A program made the position numbers and the translations under genes. 64,000 bases of DNA from CBDCKN01 sp965219035 (GTDB lineage: Bacteria; Gemmatimonadota; Gemmatimonadetes; Longimicrobiales; Gaopeijiaceae): the NCBI GenBank assembly GCA_965219035.1, contig CBDCMR010000004.1, positions 558,001 through 622,000 on the forward strand, read 5' to 3'. The notes under the pieces are model-generated. The model was not told the DNA's origin. It ran no database searches and saw only the letters and a list, made by a program, of their open reading frames with translations. Shown here one piece after another: positions 51,809 to 60,870 of this stretch; position 1 is the stretch's first letter, and each line of letters opens with the position of its first letter.

Positions 51809-52800
51809 GCGTCGCCTCCCACGTCACCTCTCACGCCGGGGCCGTCTCCGTGGGCACCCGCTCCGGAGCCCGACCCGACTCCCGATCCGGCGCCGGCGGG
51901 CTCGGCCGGCGGAACTCCCGGCCCGGAGTCGAGGTCGGCGTGCTCGGGGTCGGGCTCCTGAGGCCCGAACCCCAGGTAGTGGAGCGCCGTGGCTAGGAGT
52001 CCGAGGCCGAGCGCGGAGGCGCCGAGCTGCCTGAGGCCCCCCAAGGCGGCGAGGGCACCCGGGGCGGCTGTGGGATCGGCCGGTAGATTGTACTCGTCGA
52101 GCTGGTCCCCGTGCGGCACCACGTACATCATGTGCGTGCCGCCCACCCCGGCCGGGTCGTAGAGGGTGGCGTGCTCGAAGCCCCTCCCCTGTAACCCTTC
52201 CACCTTCTTCGCGCCCAGCGCCTGCATGTCCTCCTTCGTGCCCCAAGAGATGGCGTTCGTGGGGCACGTCTTCACACACGCCGGCTCCAGACCCGCCTCA
52301 ACCCGATCGACGCACATGTTGCACTTGTAGACCTTGCGGGTGGCCGGATTGAATCGGGGGATGTCGAACGGGCAACCCGAAACGCACAGTTGACAGCCGA
52401 TGCACTGTTCCTGGTTGAAGTCGACGATCCCGTTCTCGTACTGGACGATTGCCCCCGGCGCCGGGCATGCGTACAGACAGCCGGGCTCCTCGCAGTGAAG
52501 GCAGGCGTCCTTCTTGATCAGCCACTGGAGGTCATCCCCGACCTCGATCTCGTTGAAGCGCATGAGGAGCCACGTGTCCGGGCCGAGGTCACGGTGGCTC
52601 TGCATGCTCCCGAAGTTCTCCGTGGGCTCCACACCGAGCTCGTTCCACTCCTTGCACGCCACCTCGCACCCCTTGCAGCCGATGCAGCGAGAGATGTCCA
52701 CGAGCTTCGAGTACTCGGGACCCCGTCGGATTCCCGGCGCGGGATCGGGTGATGCGGAGATGCGCTTGATGGCAAGACCGTTCTGGGAAATCTGGGTCAT
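51805..52800 (-). CDS. fdoH: Formate dehydrogenase iron-sulfur subunit
   Basis: 331 residues. Four ferredoxin-type cysteine clusters are visible: CIGCKGCEVACKEWNE, CLHCEEPGCLYACP, CIGCQLCVSGCPFDIPRF and CNMCVDRVEAGLEPACVKTC. The C-terminal part has a membrane helix region and then a 60-residue acidic Gly/Pro/Ala tail rich in GSGSGAGAHG, longer than in E. coli FdoH. ATG 52800 overlaps the fdoG TGA by one base. Confidence 0.92.
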   Translation of the reverse strand: MTQISQNGLAIKRISASPDPAPGIRRGPEYSKLVDISRCIGCKGCEVACKEWNELGVEPTENFGSMQSHRDLGPDTWLLMRFNEIEVGDDLQWLIKKDACLHCEEPGCLYACPAPGAIVQYENGIVDFNQEQCIGCQLCVSGCPFDIPRFNPATRKVYKCNMCVDRVEAGLEPACVKTCPTNAISWGTKEDMQALGAKKVEGLQGRGFEHATLYDPAGVGGTHMMYVVPHGDQLDEYNLPADPTAAPGALAALGGLRQLGASALGLGLLATALHYLGFGPQEPDPEHADLDSGPGVPPAEPAGAGSGVGSGSGAGAHGDGPGVRGDVGGDA

Positions 52801-55790
52801 CACACCTTCTCCAGATTCACGAGGAAGGCCTTGAACTCGGGGCAGCTGGTGTTCGCGTCCCCGACAAAGGGCGTGAGGTTGTTGGCCATGGATCCCGTGG
52901 TGATCCCCTTGAATCCCCAGTGGACCGGGATGCCAACCGTCCAGCACGTCTTGCCGTTCACAGTCAGGGGCTTGATGCGCTTGGTGACCACGGCCACCCC
53001 CTCCACCTCCCCGCGCTTGGACCACACCCGGACCCGCCCTCCGTTCTCGATCCCCTTCTCGGCGGCGAGTCCTTCGGGCACCTCGACGAAGAAGTCGGGC
53101 ATGAGCTCCACGAGGTACGGAACGTGTGACGTCACGAAGTGCTCCCGCTCCACGACCCGGTAGACGGTGCAGGCGTAGGGATACCCGTCGCTGGGCTCGG
53201 CCAGCGTCTCCCGCACCCCGTCGTACCAGCGGATGAGCGGGTTGGTGGGAACCTCTTCGTGGAGGATGTTGGGGGTGGGGCTCTCCACGGGCTCGTAGTG
53301 CTCGGAGAACGGCCCGTCCACTAGGTAAGTGGTGAAGAGCCGAGCGACGCCTTCCTCGGTCATGATGAAGGCGCCAGCCTCGTCGGGCGGGGTCGTCGGG
53401 CCGTAGTCCGGTACATCACCGATCCAGTTGCGGCCTGTCCAGCGGATGCCGGCACGGCTCAAGTCCCAGGGCACCCCGTCCCCGTCGGCCGAGGCCCGGT
53501 TGTAGAGAACCCGCCGGTTCATGGGCCAGCTGAACGCCCAATCGTGGTGGTAGCCCATCCCGCTGGGATCGTCGGTCCCCCGGCGGGCCATCATGTTTCC
53601 CTCCTCGGTGAAGCTCCCGGTGTACAGCCAGTTTCCCGAACTCGTCGTCCCGTCGTCCAGGAGCTGGCCGAACGACGACAGCAGCAGGCCCGTGCCCAGG
53701 TCGTAGCCGTTGATCTCCCTGGCCAGCTCCTCGAGGATGGGCTCCCGCGGGTTCAGGTAGTTCCACTGGAGTTTGAGCACGGGCTCGTGGTAGGCGCCGC
53801 CCTCCTCTTCATAGAGCTCCCTCACTCGCCAGAAGAGCTCCGAGAGTATCCAGGTGTCCGAGCGCACTCCGTCGGGGGCTTCGATGGCCTGTTCCTTCCA
53901 CTGGGCCCAGCGGCCCGAGTTGGTGAAGGAGCCGCTCCGCTCCACCCAGTGCGTCGCCGGGAGGTAGAGGACCTCGGTGTCGATCTCGCTCGGATCCACG
54001 TCCGGGGCTCGCCAGAACTCGGCGGAGTCCAGCATGAACGGATCGATGACCACCTTCCACTTCAGATTCGCCATGGCCCGGAGGAGCCGCGGGACGTCGG
54101 GCCCGGCCAGCAGCGGGTTGAAGCCCAGTGCGACCAGCCCCTCGAGACGGCCCTTGTGGGCCTGATCCCACATGGAGAGCCAGGTGGCGTCGTCGGCCGG
54201 CTTGCCCAGGTAGTGGTAGCCGAACTCGTTCTGGGGTCCCACCGCGTCGCCGAACCAGGCCTTGAGCTGGGAGACCAGGAAACGGGGGTAGTTGCCCCAG
54301 TAGTTGACGGTGTCGGGGACCAGTGGGCGCGGCGTCGACTCGCGCAGGTGAGTCGCCAGCGACGACTGGCCGGGATTGGGCACGCGCAGGTAGCCGGGAA
54401 GAATGCCGGCCACGATGGCGTGGTCCGTGGCTCCCTGGACGTTGGCGTGACCCCTGAGCGCGTTGATGCCCCCACCGGGCCGGCCGATGTTGCCGAGGAT
54501 GAGCTGGAGGATGGCGGCGGTGCGGATGATCTGGCTCCCCACCGTGTGCATGGTCCAGCCCACCGCGTACATGATGGTCCCCACACGGTCGGCGGTCCCG
54601 GTGGAGCACACGATGTCCGCCATGGCGAGGAACTCCTCGGCGGAGCACCCGGCGATCTGCGCCACCACCTCCGGCGTGTAGCGGCTGTAGTGGCTCTTCA
54701 GGAGCTGGAAGACGCAGCGCGGGTGCTGGAGCGTCATGTCCCGGCGCACGAAGCCGTCGGCACCGCGCTCGTACTCCCACGCCGTCCGGTCGTAGGCACC
54801 TTGGGCCTGGTCGAAGCCCGCAAAGAGCCCGTTCTCGAAGCCGTAGCCCTCCTCGACGAGGAAGGAGGCGTTGGTGTGGAGCCGGACGTAGTCCTCGTGG
54901 AAGAGGCCCTCGTTCAACACCTTGCGGATCATCCCACCGAGGATCGCGATGTCCGAGCCCGGCCGGATCTGGAGATGGCGGTCCGCCACCGCCGAGGTGC
55001 GCGTGAAGCGCGGATCTACGGTGATGAGCTGGGCGCCCCGATTATCCCTTGCCTCCAGCGCCCACTTGAACCCGCAGGGATGGTTCTCTGCCGGGTTCGC
55101 CCCCATGACCAGGATCACGTCCGTGTTCTTGATGTCCTTCCAGTGGTTGGTCATGGCGCCCCGACCGAACGTTGCGGCCAAACTGGCCACTGTGGGGCTG
55201 TGTCATATGCGGGCCTGGTGATCGATGTAGACCAGGCCCATGGCCCGCATGGTCTTGGTGATGAAGTAGGCGTCCTCGTTGGCCACCGTGGCGCTGCCCA
55301 CCCAGCCGATGCCCTCGCAGCGGTTGACCGTCCGGCCCTGCTCGTCCCGCTCCACGAAGGTGGCGTCACGCGAGTCCTTGAACTTCCGGGCGAACCAGTC
55401 CATGGCCCAGTCCCAGGTGACGTCGGTCCACTCCGACGCTCCCGCCGCCCGATGGCGGGGCCCCTTCTCGAGCCGGGGGCTCATCGCGAGCTGCATCTGG
55501 GCGGCGCCCTTGGGACACAACGTGCCGCCGTTGATGGGGCTGTCCGGATCGCCCTCTACGTGGATGATGGAGTTCACCGTGTTCAGGCCACCGCTCCCGT
55601 GCACGTATGCGATGGCCCCGCAGCCCACCGCGCAGTACGGGCACACGGTCTTGAACTCCAGTGCGTTGGAGATCTTGAGCTCGCGGGAGGCAGCGTAGGC
55701 GGGCTTCAGGTCGAAGCCCAGGGTGCTGATGAGCGTGCCCCCTCCGGCGAGGGCGGAGAGCTTGAGGAGGTCTCTCCGAGAGATGTCCAT
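52800..55790 (-). CDS. fdoG: Selenocysteine-containing formate dehydrogenase catalytic subunit (Tat-exported)
   Basis: 996 residues if the in-frame TGA at 55205-55203 (codon 196) is read as selenocysteine. The N-terminal part has a Tat signal (SRRDLLKLSA), the 4Fe-4S motif CPYCAVGCGAI with GTLCPKG, and ends DHQARI; after the TGA the frame continues HSPTVASLAATFGRGAMTNHW, matching FdnG/FdoG around Sec196. The molybdopterin domains follow (PRFTRTSAVAD, GQLLDD, then the dinucleotide-binding C-terminus). It oxidises formate in the periplasm. Without recoding the gene would appear as two pieces. Confidence 0.93.
55170..55205 (-). promoter_or_regulatory. Bacterial SECIS element after the fdoG UGA
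   Basis: Directly after TGA (55205-55203) comes CACAGCCCCACA and a stem-loop GGCC-AGTTT-GGCC (55188-55176) with a GU in the apical loop, at the distance seen in E. coli fdnG/fdhF. It would bind SelB and direct selenocysteine insertion. No selA, selB or selC is in the window. Confidence 0.75.
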
Positions 55791-55919
55791 GGCCTGCGTC
55801 CTCCTCCCACGTGCGTGGCGGATCCGGGGCAGTGCTGTGGCCTGGACTAATAATAGGGAGAGCGCGGGCCGGGCGCCAAACCTCCCGATTGGCGTTTCCC
55901 CGCCTCAAGCGTATTGTGC

Positions 55920-56177
55920 CTGCCGAGACCCTCCGGCGCGACCGCCGAAGCGACCTGGAGCCTCTCAAGGACGATCCTCCCGAGCTATTCGGAGCCACGC
56001 ACCACGCCTGGTTCGGACCCAAGCCGGCAGGGTGACCTGCGAGCCGCACTCGGTGCGGGGCTCTGCAACGTCACCAAGTGCTGCACAAAGGTTTGCCCCG
56101 AGGGTATCACGATCACCGACAACGCCATCGTTCCGCTCAGGGAGAGGGTCGTTGCGGGACGTTCGAAGGATCGATCC
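55920..56177 (+). pseudogene. Degraded C-terminus of an iron-sulfur (SdhB-like) subunit
   Basis: Two frames together read ELFGATHHAWFGPKPAG, then DLRAALGAGLCNVTKCC, TKVCPEGITITDNAIVPLRE. The C-C-x-x-V-C-P with ITDNAIVPL is like the end of succinate dehydrogenase/fumarate reductase iron-sulfur proteins. One extra T at about 56034 breaks the frame and no N-terminal cluster domain exists upstream. It is a relic fused in position, not in frame function, to the next gene. Confidence 0.45.
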
Positions 56178-56681
56178 ATGGAATTCGAGCTGAAGGCCAT
56201 CTCGCCGGACAGTATCGAGGCGGCGAAGGAGAAGGCGGTCCGATACCGGCTACTGAACGAGCCGGCCCTGGCCGAGAGTATCTGTCGCGACGTCCTGGCG
56301 GTCGCGCCGGACGATCGTGAGGCCGGGATCACCCTCCTGCTGGCCCTCACCGACCAGTTCACGTCTCCAAGAGGCTCCCGGGTTCGTGAGGCGACCGAGC
56401 TCGTGGAGCACCTCGAGAGCGAGTACGACAGGCGCTACTACTCGGGCATGATCTGCGAGCGTCGAGGCCTGGCGTCCCTGACCCACGCGGGACCGGGCTC
56501 GGGGCCCATCGCCTACGACTGGCTGCGTAGGGCCATGGACCACTACGAGTCGGCCGGTGAGGTCGGGCCCGAAGGCAACGAGGAGGCGCTCCTGCGCTGG
56601 AACACGTGCGCCCGGGTGATCATGCGCGACCGCAACATCCGGCCTCTGCCGGATGAGCGGGTCAATACGATGCTGGAATAG
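56178..56681 (+). CDS. Tetratricopeptide-like helical protein
   Basis: 167 residues from ATG 56178 (AAGGA upstream). Helical repeats (KEKAVRYRLLNEPALAESIC, REAGITLLLALTDQ, EYDRRYYSGMICERRGLASL, AYDWLRRAMDHYESA) resemble a TPR array. No enzymatic motif. The frame is open upstream through the iron-sulfur relic, but homology there is unrelated. Confidence 0.6.
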   Translation: MEFELKAISPDSIEAAKEKAVRYRLLNEPALAESICRDVLAVAPDDREAGITLLLALTDQFTSPRGSRVREATELVEHLESEYDRRYYSGMICERRGLASLTHAGPGSGPIAYDWLRRAMDHYESAGEVGPEGNEEALLRWNTCARVIMRDRNIRPLPDERVNTMLE

Positions 56682-56697
56682 CGCCCTCCCTAGTACA

Positions 56698-56970
56698 CTA
56701 CGCTTCTCCTGCGTTCAGGTGCCGCAGATCGAACACCGCAGCGGCCGCCACGCCGCCCAGGATAGGCCCCACCAAATAGATCCACAGGCTGGCCAGGGAC
56801 CCGTCACCGGCGAAGGTATCGACGAGGATCGGGCCCGTTCCCAAGTAGACCATCACCAACAGAGCCGACCCGATGGCCAGAGGAGCGAAGGGCGTCCCGT
56901 CCAGCACCGTCAAGCCGATGGTGAGTACCAGAAAGAAGGTTCCGATGGCTTCGGTCAGGTAACGGCTCAT
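56698..56970 (-). pseudogene. Internally deleted aquaporin (MIP family)
   Basis: 90 residues. The first helix RYLTEAIGTFFLVLTIGLTV and APLAIGSALLVMVYLGT match aquaporin helices 1-2; then the sequence jumps to GPILVDTFAGDG and SLASLWIYLVGPILGGVAAA, the last helix. Both NPA loops and helices 3-5 are missing, so it cannot form a channel. The remaining frame is intact, which points to one internal deletion at about 56824. Confidence 0.72.
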
Positions 56971-57129
56971 GGTACGGATGCTCCATCCTTGAGGGGGTGT
57001 GCGAGTCTCCTCCGTCCCGGACGGGGACTGCGCGGCCGGGATCGAGTGGGCAGTTTGCGCGCCGGCCCATTGCCCGGCAACCTTCGGCATGAACCCATCC
57101 TCTGCAAGCCCTAGCGTGGGTGAATCGGC

Positions 57130-58080
57130 ATGAGCGACGCGACCCGGGCCCGGGCCTACGCGCCGGCCACCGTGGGAAACGTCCTGTGCGGTTTCGACGT
57201 CTTCGGCCTGGCCCTCGAGCGCCCCGGTGACGTGGTCGAGGCCCGGCGGCGCTCCGAGCCCGGGGTGGCGATCGCGGCGATCCACGGGGACGGGGGGCGC
57301 CTTCCCACCGATCCGGGCCGGAACGTCGTGGGCATGGCCGCGGTAGCCGTGATCGAGGCGGCGGGATTGGAGGGGGTGGGAGTCGAGCTCGAGGTGTGGA
57401 AGGGCCTGCCCCTGTCGGGCGGGATGGGAGGCAGCGCCGCTAGCTCGGTGGCGGCCGTGGTGGCCACGGACGCCCTCCTCGGCGCCGGGCTGAGCAAGGA
57501 GGACCAGCTGCTCTGCACGCTGGAGGGGGAGCGGCGGGCCACCGGAGTCACCCACTCGGACAACAGCGCCCCTTCCCTTCACGGAGGCATCGTCATGGTG
57601 CGGCCCGAGCGGCCCGGTGTGGCCATCCCGCTCCCCGTGCCGGACGGCCTCTCGGTAGCGCTGGTCCACCCTCCCTTGGAGCTGGAGACGGAGGCGATGC
57701 GGCAGGCTCTCCCAAAGGAGGTGCCCCTCGAGCGGGCTGTAGCCCAATGGGCCAACTGCGCCGCCTTCGTCGTTGGTCTGTACGAGGAGGACTGGGAGCT
57801 CGTGGGCCGAGCGCTGGTGGACGAGGTCGCGGCGCCACACCGGACCCCCCACGTGCCCGGATTCAGTGAGATCTGTTCCGCGGCCCTGGAGGCGGGCGCA
57901 GTAGGCGCGGGCCTGTCCGGATCCGGCCCCTCCATATTCGCGCTCTGTCGGAGCATCGGCGATGCCACCACCGCCGCCGACGCCATGACGCACGCCTTCT
58001 CGCAGGTGGGGCTGGACGGTGCCGACCGCTATGTATCCCTGGTGGGGAGTCGTGCACGCGTCGTCGAGGACCTCCCTTGA
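57130..58080 (+). CDS. thrB: Homoserine kinase
   Basis: 316 residues of the GHMP kinase family: APATVGNVLCGFDVFGLALE, the ATP loop GLPLSGGMGGSAASSVAAVV, and GAVGAGLSGSGPSIFALC at the C-terminus. Phosphorylates homoserine for threonine synthesis. ATG 57130; its stop overlaps the thrC TTG start. Confidence 0.93.
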   Translation: MSDATRARAYAPATVGNVLCGFDVFGLALERPGDVVEARRRSEPGVAIAAIHGDGGRLPTDPGRNVVGMAAVAVIEAAGLEGVGVELEVWKGLPLSGGMGGSAASSVAAVVATDALLGAGLSKEDQLLCTLEGERRATGVTHSDNSAPSLHGGIVMVRPERPGVAIPLPVPDGLSVALVHPPLELETEAMRQALPKEVPLERAVAQWANCAAFVVGLYEEDWELVGRALVDEVAAPHRTPHVPGFSEICSAALEAGAVGAGLSGSGPSIFALCRSIGDATTAADAMTHAFSQVGLDGADRYVSLVGSRARVVEDLP

Positions 58081-59372
58081 GGCTCCTGAGCACCAACGGG
58101 CGAGCTCCCGCCACCGACCTGGGAACCGCGCTGCTGGAGGGACTCGCGCCCGACGGCGGCCTTTACCTGCCCGAACGGTTCACACCCATAGCGGACGGGA
58201 CGCTCGAGGGCCTGCGGGGCCGCTCCTTCTCGGACGTGGCGAGGGAGGTGGCGCGCCACCTCATGGGGGCCGAAATCGCCCGGTCCGACGTGGACGCTCT
58301 GGTGAAGTCGGCGCTGGACTTCCCCGTGCCCCTCGTGGAGCTGGAGCCGGACGTCTACGTCCTCGAGCTCTTCCACGGACCGACCTTGGCCTTCAAGGAC
58401 GTGGGAGCTCGCTTCATGGCGAGACTACTAGGGTATGTCCGAGAGGAATACGAAGAGGCTCTCACGGTCCTGGTGGCCACGTCCGGCGACACAGGCAGCG
58501 CGGTGGCCGACGCATTCCTCGACGCGGCAGGCGTCCGGACCGTCGTCCTCTTCCCTAGCGGAAAGGTCAGCGCGCTACAGGAGCGGCAGTTCACAACCCT
58601 GGGCGGCAACGTCCGCGCCCTTGAAGTCGACGGCACCTTCGACGATTGCCAGCGGCTGGTGAAGGACGCATTCGCGGACGAGGAGCTCAGGGCTCAGGTT
58701 CGCCTCACCTCGGCCAACTCCATCAATGTCGGCCGTCTTCTTCCGCAGATCTTCTACTACGTCCACGCGTGGGCCCAACTGCCGAAGGGGCTTCCTCCCA
58801 TCTTCTCCGTCCCTTCCGGCAACTTCGGCAACCTCACGGGCGGGCTCATCGCGAAGAGGCTGGGGCTCCCGACCCGCGGATTCGTGGCGGCCACGAACGT
58901 GAACAACACGGTGCCCGAATACCTATGTACCGGGGTGGTAAGGCCCCGGGCCTCCGTACAGACGATATCGAACGCCATGGACGTGGGGGACCCGAGCAAC
59001 CTGGCTCGGATCCTTGCGCTCTACGACCACGACCTGAGCCGCCTCAGCGCCGACGTGGTGGGAAGCGTTCACGACGATCACGAGACCCGGCGGGCGATCC
59101 GTGAGGTCTTCGAGAGGACGGGCTACCTGCTGGATCCCCACTCGGCCGTGGGCTACCTGGGTCTGGAGGCGGGCCGGGTGGCCTTCGGAGACGGGCCCTC
59201 GGTGTCTCTGGCCACGGCCCACCCGGTGAAATTTCGGGAAGCGGTAGAGGCAGGGATCGGAGCACCCGTGCCCGTGCCTGACCGGCTATCCGCCTTCTTG
59301 AAAGCGGAGCGTCACGTCACTCCGATGGGGGCACGACTCGCGGAGCTTCGGGAGCTGCTGCTGGAGGGATGA
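58077..59372 (+). CDS. thrC: Threonine synthase
   Basis: 431 residues from TTG 58077, overlapping the thrB stop (TTGA). GLAPDGGLYLPERF, FHGPTLAFKDVGARFMARLL with the PLP lysine, and VPSGNFGNLTGGLIAKRLGL identify ThrC. It makes threonine from O-phosphohomoserine. The last 61 nt overlap the convergent cytochrome c frame. Confidence 0.94.
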   Translation: MRLLSTNGRAPATDLGTALLEGLAPDGGLYLPERFTPIADGTLEGLRGRSFSDVAREVARHLMGAEIARSDVDALVKSALDFPVPLVELEPDVYVLELFHGPTLAFKDVGARFMARLLGYVREEYEEALTVLVATSGDTGSAVADAFLDAAGVRTVVLFPSGKVSALQERQFTTLGGNVRALEVDGTFDDCQRLVKDAFADEELRAQVRLTSANSINVGRLLPQIFYYVHAWAQLPKGLPPIFSVPSGNFGNLTGGLIAKRLGLPTRGFVAATNVNNTVPEYLCTGVVRPRASVQTISNAMDVGDPSNLARILALYDHDLSRLSADVVGSVHDDHETRRAIREVFERTGYLLDPHSAVGYLGLEAGRVAFGDGPSVSLATAHPVKFREAVEAGIGAPVPVPDRLSAFLKAERHVTPMGARLAELRELLLEG

Positions 59373-59860
59373 GGCGGTCCCGTCGGCGCATCAGGCCACA
59401 GCGGGAGAGCCCTCATGGTATTCCGATCCGGGGTGAGCTCCGCGGTCCCAGGGGGATATCCGTTGAGTTCGAGAACGTAGGCGATGATGTCGGTGTAGGT
59501 CTGAGCGGGCAGCCCTCCCGGATTATCGTCGGGCATGCTGTACGCGATGTTCGCGTACAGTTCCCGGACCGTCCGACCGCGCCACTGGCGCTCGAAGGCG
59601 GAGCCACGGAACTCGCTGGATGCGTGGCACGAGAGGCAGGTCTCTCTGAAGAAGCCCTCGCCTCGGGCCGCCTGATCGGCGGAGTAGTACGCGGGGAGGG
59701 CCACGGGGGCTGCATGCGCTTCGGGGCTCAAGGCCGCAGTGGCGGACGTCGATGGTCCGGGCGCGCTGGTGACGGTCCCCTCCGGGGTCGTGCCACAGCC
59801 GGAGAGTGCGAGCGCCGCCAGCATCGCCCAGGGCTCTATCAACCCCTTCAATCCCTTCAT
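59312..59860 (-). CDS. Lipoprotein c-type cytochrome
   Basis: About 182 residues from ATG 59860. Signal with lipobox (LAALALSGCGTTPEG), a haem motif FFRETCLSCHASSEFRGSAF and a distal methionine in IAYSMPDDNPGGLPA, then IIAYVLELNGYPPG: a class I cytochrome c. It probably carries electrons at the outer face of the inner membrane. The tail after TPDRNTMRALP overlaps thrC and is low complexity, so the natural end may have been lost. Confidence 0.75.
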   Translation of the reverse strand: MKGLKGLIEPWAMLAALALSGCGTTPEGTVTSAPGPSTSATAALSPEAHAAPVALPAYYSADQAARGEGFFRETCLSCHASSEFRGSAFERQWRGRTVRELYANIAYSMPDDNPGGLPAQTYTDIIAYVLELNGYPPGTAELTPDRNTMRALPLWPDAPTGPPHPSSSSSRSSASRAPIGVT

Positions 59861-60005
59861 GAATGTCCCTTCCAACGAGTCCCCAGACGTCATGCCTACC
59901 ACCGGGTGGGGCAAGGATCCCTAGCTGACACACACGACGGCGTCAACGTTGAGGATCGACACCAACTGCCCGAGCACCGGTGCCCACCGCTGAGGAAGAC
60001 TAGTA

Positions 60006-60461
60006 CTAAAGATCCGGCGGCACGCTCCAGGTTAACTCCCATCTCCCTTCGCCACCCTCGAGGCAAACGATGCCGGCGTTGGTGAAGCGGACGGGAGTCG
60101 CCTCAGGCGAGCCGGTCAGCAGAAATGCGGCTAGGCGGGCGAGGAACGGCAGGTGCCCCACGAGCATGACGGTGTCGTCCTCGCCGCCCAGCGCTTCGGC
60201 CACGGGCCGGACGTCGTCCAGCGGGGCCAACCCCGGCGCCACCTTCACCCCGAGCGCGGGCTGAAGGTGGTCGCCCAGGATCTCGGCCGTCTCGGCGGCT
60301 CTCCGCTTGCCACTGTGGCGGATCTCGTCGACTCCGAGACCCCGCTCCGCGGCCCAGGCTGCCATGCGGGAAACGGTGTCGGCCCCGTCGCGGCGCAAGG
60401 GTCTGTCGGGATCCTCGTCCTTCGACATGGCCACGCCGTGTTGAACGAGAAGAAGCCTCAC
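60006..60461 (-). CDS. SixA-like phosphohistidine phosphatase
   Basis: 151 residues of the histidine phosphatase superfamily: MRLLLVQHGVAMSKDEDPDR with the catalytic His, HSGKRRAAETAEIL, and DTVMLVGHLPFLARLA with the second His. The usual RHG is QHG here, which loses the first phosphate-binding arginine. SixA enzymes dephosphorylate phospho-histidine of HPt or PTS proteins. Confidence 0.8.
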   Translation of the reverse strand: MRLLLVQHGVAMSKDEDPDRPLRRDGADTVSRMAAWAAERGLGVDEIRHSGKRRAAETAEILGDHLQPALGVKVAPGLAPLDDVRPVAEALGGEDDTVMLVGHLPFLARLAAFLLTGSPEATPVRFTNAGIVCLEGGEGRWELTWSVPPDL

Positions 60462-60467
60462 TCGGGC

Positions 60468-60560
60468 CTACATCGGGGCGTCGAGGTTCCGGCAATCCGT
60501 GGCCAGACGCCAGCGGCCCCCCTCCTTCGACAAGCCGATGGGTTGAGGTGGCACACTCAT
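60468..60560 (-). CDS. Possible 30-residue protein upstream of the SixA-like gene
   Basis: MSVPPQPIGLSKEGGRWRL and a short tail ending ATDCRNLDAPM. A strong AGGAGGACATC precedes the ATG (60560) and the stop is 6 nt before the phosphatase start, so it would be the first cistron of a small operon. No homologue recognised. Confidence 0.4.
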   Translation of the reverse strand: MSVPPQPIGLSKEGGRWRLATDCRNLDAPM

Positions 60561-60870
60561 GATGTCCTCCTGGTCGTGGGCTCCACATGGATCCACCGTG
60601 CCGGCCGAAATCCCTCTGCACGGAGGGTACTGCGGGGGTCGAGCGAGAACGGACTCCAACGTAGAGACCGGTCCAGGGCGGAGCAACGTTTGGCCTACTT
60701 TGGCAATCCGCTAGTCGGACCTCGGAAATCCGCGTCGGCATTCGGTGTGGAGGTCCCGAAACCGAAGGGATTCCGTTAACGTATCAACCGTAGGATTTGC
60801 TGCGAGGCTTCTGCACCGAAGAGGAGTGGAGAGGCCTCGTTTTTCAGTAACCATTAGACGGGATGAAACT
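60561..60870. other. Divergent intergenic region
   Basis: About 310 bp before the large propeller gene. An AT-richer patch near 60768-60800 (GTTAACGTATCA) may hold its promoter. No RNA gene or repeat is seen. Confidence 0.35.

Noticed and set aside
53544..55850. 768-codon open frame on the + strand opposite fdoG
   Set aside because: It is an antisense shadow of GC-rich coding DNA; the product is low-complexity without domains, while the minus strand encodes a complete formate dehydrogenase.
56698..57993. Long minus-strand frame joining antisense thrB to the aquaporin remnant
   Set aside because: Only the last 90 codons (from 56970) resemble a real protein; the rest is antisense to homoserine kinase.
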